13,582 nucleotides of DNA from Firmicutes bacterium UBA2598 (GCA_002339345.1 DDKM01000087.1:3249-16830), one strand, 5' to 3'. Numbered from the stretch's first letter, positions 1 through 6,928 are shown. Notes: a model not told the origin generated them from the sequence alone. A program made the numbers and translations.

Positions 1-458
1 ATGGCCACCCGCTGCTGCTGGCCGCCGGAAAGCTCTGTCGGACGGTGGTCCATCCGGTCGGCCAGCCCCACGGCACACAGGGCCTCCTCGGCAGCCTGGC
101 GCCGCTGTTTACGGCTGTAGCCCCCCCGGTAGATGAGGGGCAACTCCACATTCTGCCTGGCGGTCAGCCGGGGCAGCAGGTTAAAGGTTTGAAAGATAAA
201 ACCGATGTGTTGGTTGCGGATCTTCGCCAGCTGGCTGTCGTTTTGGTTGCCCACGTCATGGCCTTGCAGGTGGTAAGACCCGGCGGTGGGACGATCCAAG
301 CAACCAAGAATGTTCATCAGGGTGGATTTGCCGGAGCCGGAAGGGCCCATGATGGCCACGAATTCCCCGGCGGCGAGCTCCAGGCTCACCCCCCGCAGGG
401 CATGGACCTGGACCTTGCCCATCTGGTAGATCTTGGTGACATTATCGACGACCACCAC
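1..458 (-). CDS. ABC transporter ATP-binding protein, MacB/LolD/YknY type (partial, C-terminus off the left edge)
   Basis: This is the nucleotide-binding subunit of an ABC exporter of the MacB/LolD/YknY class, hydrolysing ATP at the inner face of the membrane to drive an FtsX-like permease. The 152 visible residues contain a Walker A motif GPSGSGKST (about 38-46), a Q-loop glutamine (about 90, in FIFQTFNLLP) and the signature LSGGQQQR (about 143-150). Walker B and the H-loop lie beyond base 1. The start is a GTG at 458, chosen because GGGAGGGGG lies just upstream at proper spacing and the protein then begins right before the usual first strand (VVVDNVTKIY). A second GTG at 455 is an alternative. 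The start lies inside the end of the adaptor gene, with a 17-base overlap, which suggests translational coupling. The adaptor-ATPase order matches macA-macB and yknX-yknY. The family is certain; the substrate is unknown. Confidence 0.95.
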   Translation of the reverse strand, partial: MVVVDNVTKIYQMGKVQVHALRGVSLELAAGEFVAIMGPSGSGKSTLMNILGCLDRPTAGSYHLQGHDVGNQNDSQLAKIRNQHIGFIFQTFNLLPRLTARQNVELPLIYRGGYSRKQRRQAAEEALCAVGLADRMDHRPTELSGGQQQRVA

Positions 459-3048
459 CGCTAAAGCCCCCTCCCTGGAAACTGCCACCTCCGCCAACCG
501 GCATCCGCATTCCTGGAATTCCCATAGGCATTTGCGAAGCTCCGCTGCCTGAGGTAGTGGTTAAACTGACCACCACGATCTCCTCACCTTCCACCAGGCC
601 GGAAAGGATCTCCACCACCTCGGGTGTGGTCAGTCCCACCTGGACAGGACGCATCTGGGGTGCTCCATCCACCATCACGGTGACCAAGCTACGCTGGCCG
701 CGGGTAGTCACCCCTTCGGCAGGGACCAACAGGACATTGTCCTTGCGTTCCACCAGGATGGTGACATCGGCGCTCATGCCGGGCAACACGTCTGCAGCAT
801 CGAAGACGGCGATGGTCACCGGATAGGTGGTGACCCCGGACTGGGAAACACCCTCCATGGCGATGGAGGTCACCTCACCGCGAAACTGCCGCCCCGGCAA
901 GGCGCTGAAGGTGACACTGGCAACCTGGCCGAGCTTCACCTTGGCGATGTCCAGTTCATCCACATTGACGGTCACCTGCAGTCCACCCGGGTCGGAAATC
1001 ACCAACAGCGGGGCGCCCTTGTTTACCTGGTCACCCTCTTTGGCTTGCACCGAGATAATGGTGCCGGTGACCGGGGCATTAATGGTGAGGCTTTCCACTT
1101 CAGCCCGCCTGGTGGCTACGGTCAGTTCGGCCTGCTGTACCTTCAACCGCTGTACCGTCACTTGGGTATCGGAGGCCTTCAGTTCCGGCCGCCGGAGTTT
1201 TTCCAGATCGTTTTTGGCTGCGGCCAGGTCATTTTGGGTCTGGGCAATCTGCAAGCGCAGCTCGGCGTCATCCAGGTAGGCTAAAACCTGGTTTTCCGGC
1301 ACCCGATCCCCTTCAGCCACCAGCACCTCCCGTACGGTACCGGCCACCCGCGCCCGCACCTCGCCGGGCACGTACAGCTTCTCCAGGTTGTTGCGGGCCA
1401 CCTCCACGTCCAGTTCGGCCTGGCGGATTTGTTTTTCCAGGGTGGCTCCGTCAATCACCGCCAGCACCTGCCCGGCCCGGACTACATCCCCTTCTTTCAC
1501 CGCCACAGACCGTACAGTGCCAGCCACTTTGGCGCTGATGTCGGTGGTGCTGTAAAGCTTGGCCAGGTTGTTTTCCGCAACCTCCAGGTCGATGCGGGCC
1601 TGGCGGATCTGGTTTTCCAGGGTAGTGCCATCCATGCGGACAAGGGGTTGACCTGCAACAACACTGTCACCGTTATTGACCAGCACCTCCGCCACCTCGC
1701 CGGCCAGCCGCGCCACCACCGTTTCCTGCCGCAGGGCGGTAATTGAACCAGAAAAATAAAAGGTATTAAGATCATCAACCAAGATGGCGGCCGTACCGGT
1801 CATTCCCGGGCGGAAATCGTAGTTATTGGCTAGTGTGATCTCCACCGGGTACACCACCGTCCTACCTTCCGGTACACCGTCCACCGCCACCTTGGTCACC
1901 CACCCCGTTAGGGGCCCGGTAGACTGAATCCAGACCTCCGCCCGCTGGCCGGGCTTGACCATAGTTACCAGGTGCTGACCCACCTTGACCTCAAAGGTAA
2001 TCTGCCCGAAGTCGTGGATGGTGGCCACCTTGGCACCGTTGTTCAGGTTGTCGCCGGCCTTGACAGTTAAACCGCTTACCGTACCGGCAATGGGGGCGGT
2101 CAACGTCAGTTTGGCACGGTCGTTCTCCCGGGCTTGCAGGGTATCCCGGGCCTGGTCCACCCTTTTCTGGGCAATCTCCAAATCCAGGGCAGTGGCGGTG
2201 GGTAGCTTCACAGCGCCGCCGGCCGGGGTCAAGGTAAACAGCTTGGTGCCTGCCGCCACACTGTCTCCCGCCGATACCAGCCGGGAGACCACCTGACCGT
2301 CTGCCGGGGCCCGCACCGCCAGGTCATCCCGCAAGGCCACCTTTTCCGCCAGGGCCTCCTCCGCCTGCTGCAGGCGGGCGCGGGCGACAGTCACATCCCT
2401 TTCAGTGACACTGCTGCCCGTCCGGTTGCCACCCTCAATGTCCATCTGGGCCAGGAGGGCACCGGTACTGACCTGATCCCCTTTATTGATGTTCAGGGTC
2501 CGTACCGTGCCAGCTGTGGCAGCGCGGATGACATGGCGATCCAGGTTCAGTTGCTGGGTTTCCAGCTGAAGTTCCAGCTTGCGCACCTTCAATTCCGCTG
2601 CCGCCACATCCGCCTCCGACGGGTTAAGCATGCTGTCCAGGTTGGTCCTGGCGATATCCAGGTCCAGTCGGGCCTGTTCCAGCTGGGTTTTGGCGGTATC
2701 GCTGGCCAGCCTGGCCAGAACTTGGCCTGCTTGCACAGCCTGCCCCGCGGCAACCAGTATCTTATCCACCGTTCCCGCCACACCGGCCCGCACTTCCAAC
2801 CGGTCCCGCAGGGTGGCGGTACCGGATCCGCTCACCGTGACCTGGATGCTGCCCCTGGTCACCGGCATGGTCACATAGGACTGGGGAGCATTAGCCTTTT
2901 CCCGCCGGGCAGCAAGGGACCGGTAGCCCTGCAGGGCCGCCCCCGCCAGGACTACCACCAAAATTACAGCGATTACCCGGCGAGCAGCCTGCCCCCCGCC
3001 CGCAAACCGGCCCCACCTCCTTTTACCCGTTTCCACCTGGTTTTGCAA
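442..3048 (-). CDS. Enlarged HlyD/MacA/YknX-type efflux adaptor protein with duplicated adaptor modules
   Basis: This is a membrane-anchored adaptor that would work outside the cytoplasmic membrane with the ATPase encoded just downstream. Basic residues and one hydrophobic segment (about 24-41) anchor the N-terminus. Eight lipoyl/biotinyl-like half-motifs (AGTV, then a short strand, then GDxVxxGxxL) start near residues 89, 178, 248, 319, 447, 508, 568 and 659, separated by helical heptad-rich stretches. Beta-barrel-like segments follow the fourth (about 350-425) and eighth (about 690-768), and a membrane-proximal-like domain spans about 770-827. The tail (about 833-868) is rich in Gly, Ser and Met. 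At 868 residues it is about twice the usual 350-450, as if two adaptors were fused. The start is TTG, preceded by GGGGGTGG and a TATAAT box about 23 bases upstream; a GTG four codons in is possible but has no good ribosome site. MacA/YknX are the nearest known types; the substrate is unknown. Confidence 0.92.
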   Translation of the reverse strand: MQNQVETGKRRWGRFAGGGQAARRVIAVILVVVLAGAALQGYRSLAARREKANAPQSYVTMPVTRGSIQVTVSGSGTATLRDRLEVRAGVAGTVDKILVAAGQAVQAGQVLARLASDTAKTQLEQARLDLDIARTNLDSMLNPSEADVAAAELKVRKLELQLETQQLNLDRHVIRAATAGTVRTLNINKGDQVSTGALLAQMDIEGGNRTGSSVTERDVTVARARLQQAEEALAEKVALRDDLAVRAPADGQVVSRLVSAGDSVAAGTKLFTLTPAGGAVKLPTATALDLEIAQKRVDQARDTLQARENDRAKLTLTAPIAGTVSGLTVKAGDNLNNGAKVATIHDFGQITFEVKVGQHLVTMVKPGQRAEVWIQSTGPLTGWVTKVAVDGVPEGRTVVYPVEITLANNYDFRPGMTGTAAILVDDLNTFYFSGSITALRQETVVARLAGEVAEVLVNNGDSVVAGQPLVRMDGTTLENQIRQARIDLEVAENNLAKLYSTTDISAKVAGTVRSVAVKEGDVVRAGQVLAVIDGATLEKQIRQAELDVEVARNNLEKLYVPGEVRARVAGTVREVLVAEGDRVPENQVLAYLDDAELRLQIAQTQNDLAAAKNDLEKLRRPELKASDTQVTVQRLKVQQAELTVATRRAEVESLTINAPVTGTIISVQAKEGDQVNKGAPLLVISDPGGLQVTVNVDELDIAKVKLGQVASVTFSALPGRQFRGEVTSIAMEGVSQSGVTTYPVTIAVFDAADVLPGMSADVTILVERKDNVLLVPAEGVTTRGQRSLVTVMVDGAPQMRPVQVGLTTPEVVEILSGLVEGEEIVVVSLTTTSGSGASQMPMGIPGMRMPVGGGGSFQGGGFSGGGRR
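1183..1722 (-). repeat. Three tandem 180-base (60-residue) repeats inside the adaptor gene
   Basis: Adaptor residues about 443-622 consist of three consecutive 60-residue units. Each has a lipoyl-like half-motif (AGEV/AGTV ... GDxVxxxQxL) followed by one amphipathic helix ending in NNLAKLY, NNLEKLY and NDLEKLR. The DNA keeps the register: the segments beginning near 1198, 1378 and 1558 align at exact 180-base offsets. The last two are the most alike, sharing stretches such as GGCCTGGCGGAT and TTTTCCAGGGT. This indicates in-frame tandem duplication, with the unit nearest the C-terminus the most diverged. Confidence 0.85.
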
Positions 3049-3070
3049 AACACATCCACCCCCGTTTGAA

Positions 3071-3076
3071 ATTATA
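3071..3076 (-). promoter_or_regulatory. -10 element of the adaptor/ABC transporter operon
   Basis: The minus strand reads TATAAT here, a perfect sigma-A -10 box, 22 bases before the TTG start of the adaptor. Transcription would begin near 3064, giving a leader of only about 16 bases that still contains GGGGGTGG. No recognisable -35 lies 16-18 bases upstream; the nearest TTG-like hexamer is about 21 bases away. An inverted repeat occupies that place instead, which fits activator-dependent expression. Confidence 0.5.
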
Positions 3077-3084
3077 GTCTGGCA

Positions 3085-3123
3085 CCATGATTGTAGGGGG
3101 CAAATGCCGGAGGATTATCATGG
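3085..3123. promoter_or_regulatory. Inverted repeat upstream of the adaptor promoter, candidate regulator site
   Basis: CCATGAT (3085-3091) and ATCATGG (3117-3123) form a perfect 7-base inverted repeat with 25 bases between the arms. A smaller inverted repeat, GGCA-AA-TGCC (3099-3108), lies at almost the same centre. Relative to the predicted start of transcription near 3064, the arms lie at about -24 and -56. The position suits binding of a dimeric regulator, possibly one of the two neighbouring response regulators, but no site of known sequence is recognised. Confidence 0.3.
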
Positions 3124-3136
3124 AATTATGGGAAAT

Positions 3137-3168
3137 TGTAAAAATAACAAGCCCCGTCAATGGGGGCT
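3137..3168 (-). terminator. Intrinsic terminator after cssS
   Basis: On the minus strand the stem AGCCCC/GGGGCT (arms 3163-3168 and 3150-3155, 7-base loop) is followed by TTGTTATTTTTAC. It begins 8 bases after the cssS stop codon and separates the cssRS unit from the adaptor/ABC operon. Confidence 0.8.
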
Positions 3169-3176
3169 GCTGCCGG

Positions 3177-4550
3177 TCAAGCAGAAACTTCCTGCCGTTG
3201 TGGTATTTCCAGGTAAAAGGCCACCCCACCGTCCTCGTTGGCCGCCCAGACCCTGGCCTGCTGCAGGGCGGCAATCCGGTGGACAATGGCCAGACCCAGG
3301 CCGAAACCGCCGTTCTGGCCCTTCCAGAAGGGCTGGAACAGGGTGTCCAGTTCCGCCGGCGGGATGGGCGGCCCATCATTCCACATCCGTACCATCATGT
3401 GGACAGGCTCCCCTGGTATTATCTGCCAGGACATGGCCACCTCCACCCGGCCGGCGGCGAAACGGATTTGGTTATCCAGCAGGTTCTCCAGGGCCACACC
3501 CCACAGTTCGGGGTCCCCCTTCACCTCCGCAGGCACCAGGTTGATGGACCACTGCAACTCCGGCCGCCGCCAGCGCAATCTTTCCACGGTATCCCGAATT
3601 ACCCCAGCCAGATCCACCGCTTCCTGTACAGGCTTGCGGGTGGACAGGTAATCCAATTTGGTCATGTACAAAAGATCGTGGATGCGCTTTTCCAGCCGGC
3701 TGGCCTCATCTTCAATCACCCGGACGGTACCGGGCAAATCGCCCTTGGGATAAATGCCGTCCCGGATGGACTGGGCGTAACTGGCGATAACCATCACCGG
3801 CGTTTTCAGTTCGTGGGAAATATGCTGCAAGAGGGCCTGCTGGGCCTTGTCCTGTTCCACAAGCTGTACCCGCATGCGCTCGATGGAACGGGCCAGGCGG
3901 CCGATCTCGTCGTTCTGATCCAGCCGGACAGGTTCATCCCAGTCCTTATCGGCCAGGCGTTGGACATGGTTCTCCAGGGCCACCAGGGGCCGTGAAAGAT
4001 ACCTGGCCAGCAAGATGGAAGGCACCCAGCTCAGCAGGAAAACAACCGCCATGATGGCCAGCAGCCGCATGAACAGGGTGCGGGCCAGGTTGGCGCCGTG
4101 GGCATCCCACATGTAGGAAACGAGGTAGGCCGGCGCGTTTGGGAGATTTACCTTGCGAATCACGTAAAGGATTTTTTCCTCCTGCACCACCATGGCATAC
4201 CGCTGCACTTCCCTTTGCTGGGCCAGGGCGGTGTGCTGGAATTCCTGCACAAGGGCAAGGGGCATCCGGCCGCGCATGATCACCCGCCCGCCTTCATCCA
4301 GGAACAGGTGGTTGACCATGCGCAGGTTTCGCCGCGGTTCCCACTCCGCCGGAGGAACCCTTTCCCCCAGACGGGGGGCCGGATACTCCTCCAGCAGGGT
4401 GCTTTGGGCGGTCTCGATGGTGGCATAAATTTCCCGGACAAAAAAATTGCGGAGGGTGTAAGGAACCAGGATGAACAACACCAGGGAAATCCCCAGGATA
4501 ATGCCGGTAAAAACCACCCAGATCTGGACGGCCAAGGGCAGTTTTCTCAT
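3177..4550 (-). CDS. cssS: CssS-like sensor histidine kinase
   Basis: This is a membrane sensor kinase that would autophosphorylate on His and pass the phosphate to the regulator encoded immediately upstream. It has 457 residues: a first membrane helix (about 9-30), an extracytoplasmic sensor region (about 31-158), a second helix (about 161-181), HAMP (about 182-235), an H-box HISHELKTP with His246 as acceptor, an N-box ENLLDNQIRFA, a G1 box WNDGPPIP and a G2 box GGFGLGLAIV. The unusual N-box form with DNQIRFA is typical, from memory, of CssS proteins. In B. subtilis CssRS responds to secretion stress and induces HtrA-type proteases; no htrA is visible here. The start ATG overlaps the regulator stop by four bases (ATGA), so the two are translationally coupled. 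A terminator follows the stop. The kinase call is certain; the orthology is supported mainly by the partner. Confidence 0.9.
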   Translation of the reverse strand: MRKLPLAVQIWVVFTGIILGISLVLFILVPYTLRNFFVREIYATIETAQSTLLEEYPAPRLGERVPPAEWEPRRNLRMVNHLFLDEGGRVIMRGRMPLALVQEFQHTALAQQREVQRYAMVVQEEKILYVIRKVNLPNAPAYLVSYMWDAHGANLARTLFMRLLAIMAVVFLLSWVPSILLARYLSRPLVALENHVQRLADKDWDEPVRLDQNDEIGRLARSIERMRVQLVEQDKAQQALLQHISHELKTPVMVIASYAQSIRDGIYPKGDLPGTVRVIEDEASRLEKRIHDLLYMTKLDYLSTRKPVQEAVDLAGVIRDTVERLRWRRPELQWSINLVPAEVKGDPELWGVALENLLDNQIRFAAGRVEVAMSWQIIPGEPVHMMVRMWNDGPPIPPAELDTLFQPFWKGQNGGFGLGLAIVHRIAALQQARVWAANEDGGVAFYLEIPQRQEVSA

Positions 4551-5224
4551 CCCCTCACCAGCCTGTAGCCGTACCCGTAAATTGTTTCGATGCGCAGGTC
4601 CGGCATTTTTTTGCGCAGCCGCCGGATGAGGTCATCCACCACCCGGTCGGTGCCGAAATAATCCTCCCCCCATACCCGGTTGAGGATCTGGGTACGGGAG
4701 AAAGCCTGGCGCTGGTTTTGCACCAGGAACAGCAGGACTTCAAACTCCTTGAAGGTCAGGTCCACCCTTTGCCCGTTGCAGGTGACCGTTCGCCTGGTCC
4801 CATCAATTTGGTAAGGAGGATAGACATAAAGGGGTTGGGCACCGGGTATGGCAGTTTTGGTGTAGAACCTTTCCAGCAACTTACCCGCCCTGATGACCAG
4901 TTCCCGGGGCAGGAAGGGCTTGGGCAGGTAGTCGTCACTGCCCATTTCCAGCCCGATGACCCGGTCCAGGTCGGTATCCCGGGCGGAAATAAAAATTACC
5001 GGCACCGCGGGCGAAACCGCCTTGATTTCCTTGACCAGCTGAAAGCCATCGATATCCGGCAGCATGATATCCAAAATCCACAGGTGAGGGTTTTCGCCGA
5101 TGGCCCGCCGGGCGTCCTCCCCGTTAAAAAAGGAGGAAACCTGCCATCCCTCCCGCTGCAGGTAGGAGGTGAGTACCTGGTTCAGGTTGACTTCATCCTC
5201 CACCAGGTGAATACACCAAGTCAC
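4547..5224 (-). CDS. cssR: CssR-like response regulator (OmpR/PhoB family)
   Basis: This is a two-component transcription regulator of 225 residues, the same length as B. subtilis CssR as I recall it. The receiver domain (about 4-118) has the acidic pair in LVEDE, the phospho-acceptor Asp in HLWILDIMLPD and the switch Lys in YLPKPFLPREL. The winged-helix DNA-binding domain (about 130-223) ends in ETIYGYGYRLV. Stretches such as VPVIFISARD and DYFGTDRVVDDL match remembered CssR sequence closely. The start is the GTG at 5224, chosen for AAAGGGGGAG just upstream and because the receiver domain begins directly after it. The frame stays open to 5419, but the extra part resembles no domain and covers the promoter region. 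It is co-transcribed with cssS and would regulate envelope or secretion-stress genes; the local targets are unknown. Confidence 0.92.
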   Translation of the reverse strand: MTWCIHLVEDEVNLNQVLTSYLQREGWQVSSFFNGEDARRAIGENPHLWILDIMLPDIDGFQLVKEIKAVSPAVPVIFISARDTDLDRVIGLEMGSDDYLPKPFLPRELVIRAGKLLERFYTKTAIPGAQPLYVYPPYQIDGTRRTVTCNGQRVDLTFKEFEVLLFLVQNQRQAFSRTQILNRVWGEDYFGTDRVVDDLIRRLRKKMPDLRIETIYGYGYRLVRG

Positions 5225-5316
5225 CGGTGCTCCCCCTTTCCAACATTCCAAGGGGCGTGTTTGGTGGACACTGCCCTTCCATTCGGCAATCAAAGGGCGG
5301 CATACTTCATGCCACC

Positions 5317-5336
5317 ATAATACCACAGGGCCTGTG
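5317..5336 (-). promoter_or_regulatory. cssR promoter with adjacent palindrome
   Basis: The minus strand reads TGTGGTATTATGG, an extended -10 box (TATTAT at 5317-5322) about 93 bases before the cssR start. Immediately upstream lies the palindrome CACAGG-G-CCTGTG in plus-strand reading (5324-5336), with perfect 6-base arms around one base. The -35 region is poor. The palindrome occupies the spacer, where a bound protein would block or reposition polymerase. CssR is autoregulated in B. subtilis, so autoregulation is possible here, but this is inference. Confidence 0.4.
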
Positions 5337-5412
5337 TCCATTGTAGTGGGTATCAAGGGAACAGGGTCAGGAGGAGGATGTCGCGGCATCCATCCTTTTT
5401 TTGCAGCTCGGA

Positions 5413-5441
5413 TTGTCACAGATCAAGACAAATTCTAAACA
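5413..5441 (+). promoter_or_regulatory. Weak candidate promoter of the yckD-like gene
   Basis: TTGTCA (5413-5418) and TAAACA (5436-5441) are separated by 17 bases. The -35 matches five of six consensus bases and the -10 only about three of six. It would give a leader of about 80 bases before the start at 5531. The poor -10 leaves the call uncertain. Confidence 0.3.
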
Positions 5442-5530
5442 TCTTCCCCACGAGATTTTGGCAAGTGCAGGGTATGATTAGCCTCAAGAACCGGGACACA
5501 GCTTCCGGTCAAAAAAAAGGAGGGATAAGG

Positions 5531-6043
5531 ATGCGCAAGGGGAAACATTGGCAGTTTGTGGTCCTGCTGGTGGCAATGGGGATGTTGATGGGAGCGGTAC
5601 CTGTCTTTGCCGCCGATGCCACCACCAAGGCAATGCCGTGGATGGCCCAGGGGAAAGGGTTAATGAGGGCCCAGGGGGGCATGTTGCAGGTCATCGCGGA
5701 ATTTTTGGGGTTGGAACCCCAACAGGTGGTGGCCCAGCGGCAGGAAGGAAAGTCCATGGTGCAAATCGGGGAGTCGGCAGGCAAGACGGAAAAAGAGCTG
5801 GTGGAAAAGGTGGTGGCCACACGCCAGGACAGTTTGGCACAGCTGGTTAAGGAAAATAAAATAACACAGGAACAGGCCGACCAGTGCGCCACCGATATGG
5901 AGGCCAGGATCACAGCCAACTTGAACCGTACCACCACAGGTCCAGCCTGGGCCAAAGGGGATCAGGACAATAACCGGGTACGGAAGAATGTAAAAACTAA
6001 AAGAGGTTTCGGGTATCAAGGCGGCAGTGCGTCAGCCCGGTAG
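5531..6043 (+). CDS. Secreted YckD/DUF2680-like small helical protein
   Basis: This protein of 170 residues has a clear signal peptide (basic MRKGKH, hydrophobic core about 9-22, predicted cleavage after VFA at residue 27). The mature part has a helical segment (about 50-133): a hydrophobic FLGLEPQQV start, the pattern EGKSMVQIGESAGKTEKELVE, and KENKITQEQADQ. This pattern resembles YckD/DUF2680 proteins of Firmicutes, whose function is not established. The C-terminal 35 residues are basic, rich in Gly and Asn and probably disordered. The only cysteine is Cys119. The start ATG follows AAGGAGGG at good spacing; the frame continues upstream to 5378 but without a ribosome site. It lies divergent from cssR and upstream of a second two-component system, and has its own terminator. 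A role in envelope or secretion stress is suggested only by this context. Confidence 0.8.
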   Translation: MRKGKHWQFVVLLVAMGMLMGAVPVFAADATTKAMPWMAQGKGLMRAQGGMLQVIAEFLGLEPQQVVAQRQEGKSMVQIGESAGKTEKELVEKVVATRQDSLAQLVKENKITQEQADQCATDMEARITANLNRTTTGPAWAKGDQDNNRVRKNVKTKRGFGYQGGSASAR

Positions 6044-6046
6044 GCC

Positions 6047-6083
6047 AAACAGATAGTGGGGAGTCCCCCACTATCTGTTTTAC
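6047..6083 (+). terminator. Strong intrinsic terminator after the yckD-like gene
   Basis: A perfect 15-base-pair stem AAACAGATAGTGGGG with its complement (arms 6047-6061 and 6066-6080) encloses the loop AGTC. The stem ends in TTT and is followed by TACTCC, so the T-run is short. It starts four bases after the stop codon and makes the secreted protein a single-gene unit, separate from the regulator gene at 6215. Confidence 0.85.
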
Positions 6084-6214
6084 TCCGAATTTTGCAGGAA
6101 TCTACCCCTGGATAGCCAACTCAACATCTTAATACTAACCTTGACCCGCCCCTCTTCCCGGGCAATGCCCCCTTACCGCCATTGCCTGAAAACGGAAACA
6201 GGAGGAACCATCCA

Positions 6215-6904
6215 GTGACTGCCCACATTTTAATAATCGAAGATGAACCAAAGATCCGGGATATGGTGGCCACTTACCTGACTAGGGAAGGTTATGCCGT
6301 TACCACCGCTGCCACCGGTCCCGAAGGCTTGGAACTGGCCCGCAAGGCCAAACCCGACCTGATCGTTCTGGACATTATGCTCCCCCACCTCAGCGGGCTG
6401 GATGTTTGCCGTCAACTGGCAAAGGAATCGCAGATTCCCATGATCATGCTGACCGCCAAGGCAGAAGAGGTGGACAAACTGCTGGGACTGGAGCTGGGTG
6501 CAGACGACTATATCACCAAGCCTTTCAGCTTGCGGGAGCTGGCAGCCAGGATCCGGGTGGTTTTACGGCGGTACAACCTGGGCCGGACAGCCCAACAGGA
6601 AGAAGTGATTACCGTTAATGATCTACAGGTCAATTTTACCCGCCGGGAAGTCACCCTGGCTGGGGTCCAGGTGGACCTTACCCCCACGGAGTTTGCCCTG
6701 CTGGGTATTTTGATCCGCCACCCGGGAAGGGTGTTCAGCCGGATGCACCTCCTGGACGCGGCTCTCGGTGAGGCATACGCCGGTTACGAGCGTTCCATCG
6801 ATACCCATATCAGCAATCTCCGGCGCAAGATTGAACCTGATCCGGCCAATCCCACCTATGTCCTCACGGTTTTCGGGGTGGGCTACAAGTTTCGCGCCCA
6901 TTAG
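6215..6904 (+). CDS. OmpR/PhoB-family response regulator
   Basis: This is a 229-residue two-component transcription regulator. The receiver domain (about 3-117) contains the acidic pair in IIEDEPK, phospho-acceptor Asp53 in VLDIMLP, Thr80 and Lys102 in DYITKPF. The C-terminal winged helix (about 127-227) shows DLTPTEFALL, a recognition region SIDTHISNLRRKIE and the closing hairpin VFGVGYKF. The GTG start at 6215 is chosen because GGAGG lies nine bases upstream; an upstream in-frame TTG at 6182 lacks a ribosome site. The partner kinase begins 24 bases after the stop, so both are probably one operon. The 170 bases upstream hold the preceding terminator, and I see no convincing promoter in the rest. 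It is similar in style to BaeR and related regulators, but no specific ortholog can be named. Confidence 0.93.
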   Translation: MTAHILIIEDEPKIRDMVATYLTREGYAVTTAATGPEGLELARKAKPDLIVLDIMLPHLSGLDVCRQLAKESQIPMIMLTAKAEEVDKLLGLELGADDYITKPFSLRELAARIRVVLRRYNLGRTAQQEEVITVNDLQVNFTRREVTLAGVQVDLTPTEFALLGILIRHPGRVFSRMHLLDAALGEAYAGYERSIDTHISNLRRKIEPDPANPTYVLTVFGVGYKFRAH

Positions 6905-6928
6905 GGGACGGGGGAGGGATTACACCCT

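Larger units (their letters stand above)
5225..5530. other. Divergent intergenic region between cssR and the yckD-like gene
   Basis: This 306-base stretch separates divergent genes and shows no convincing coding sequence. The cssR-side half holds an extended -10 box with a 13-base palindrome directly upstream. The other half holds a weak plus-strand promoter candidate and the strong ribosome site AAGGAGGG of the secreted protein. Both neighbouring frames remain open into the region, but their ribosome sites place the starts at 5224 and 5531. Confidence 0.7.

Noticed and set aside
74..83. CACAGGGCCT, a partial copy of the cssR palindrome
   Set aside because: It lies within the ABC ATPase coding sequence and lacks the second arm, so it is most likely chance.
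3087..3995. Plus-strand open frame of about 300 codons
   Set aside because: It lies opposite the cssS kinase gene, whose motifs are complete. The predicted protein is rich in His, Gly and Gln and resembles no family, typical of the reverse complement of GC-rich coding DNA.
5225..5419. N-terminal extension of the cssR frame
   Set aside because: The frame is open, but the extra 65 residues match no receiver domain. The GTG at 5224 has a strong ribosome site and gives the usual CssR length.
5378..5530. N-terminal extension of the yckD-like frame
   Set aside because: The ATG at 5531 follows AAGGAGGG and begins a textbook signal peptide; an upstream start would bury it.
6084..6214. Promoter for the second regulator/kinase pair
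   Set aside because: TTGCAG and TTGACC hexamers are present, but none has a reasonable -10 at 16-18 bases. I could not support a specific promoter.
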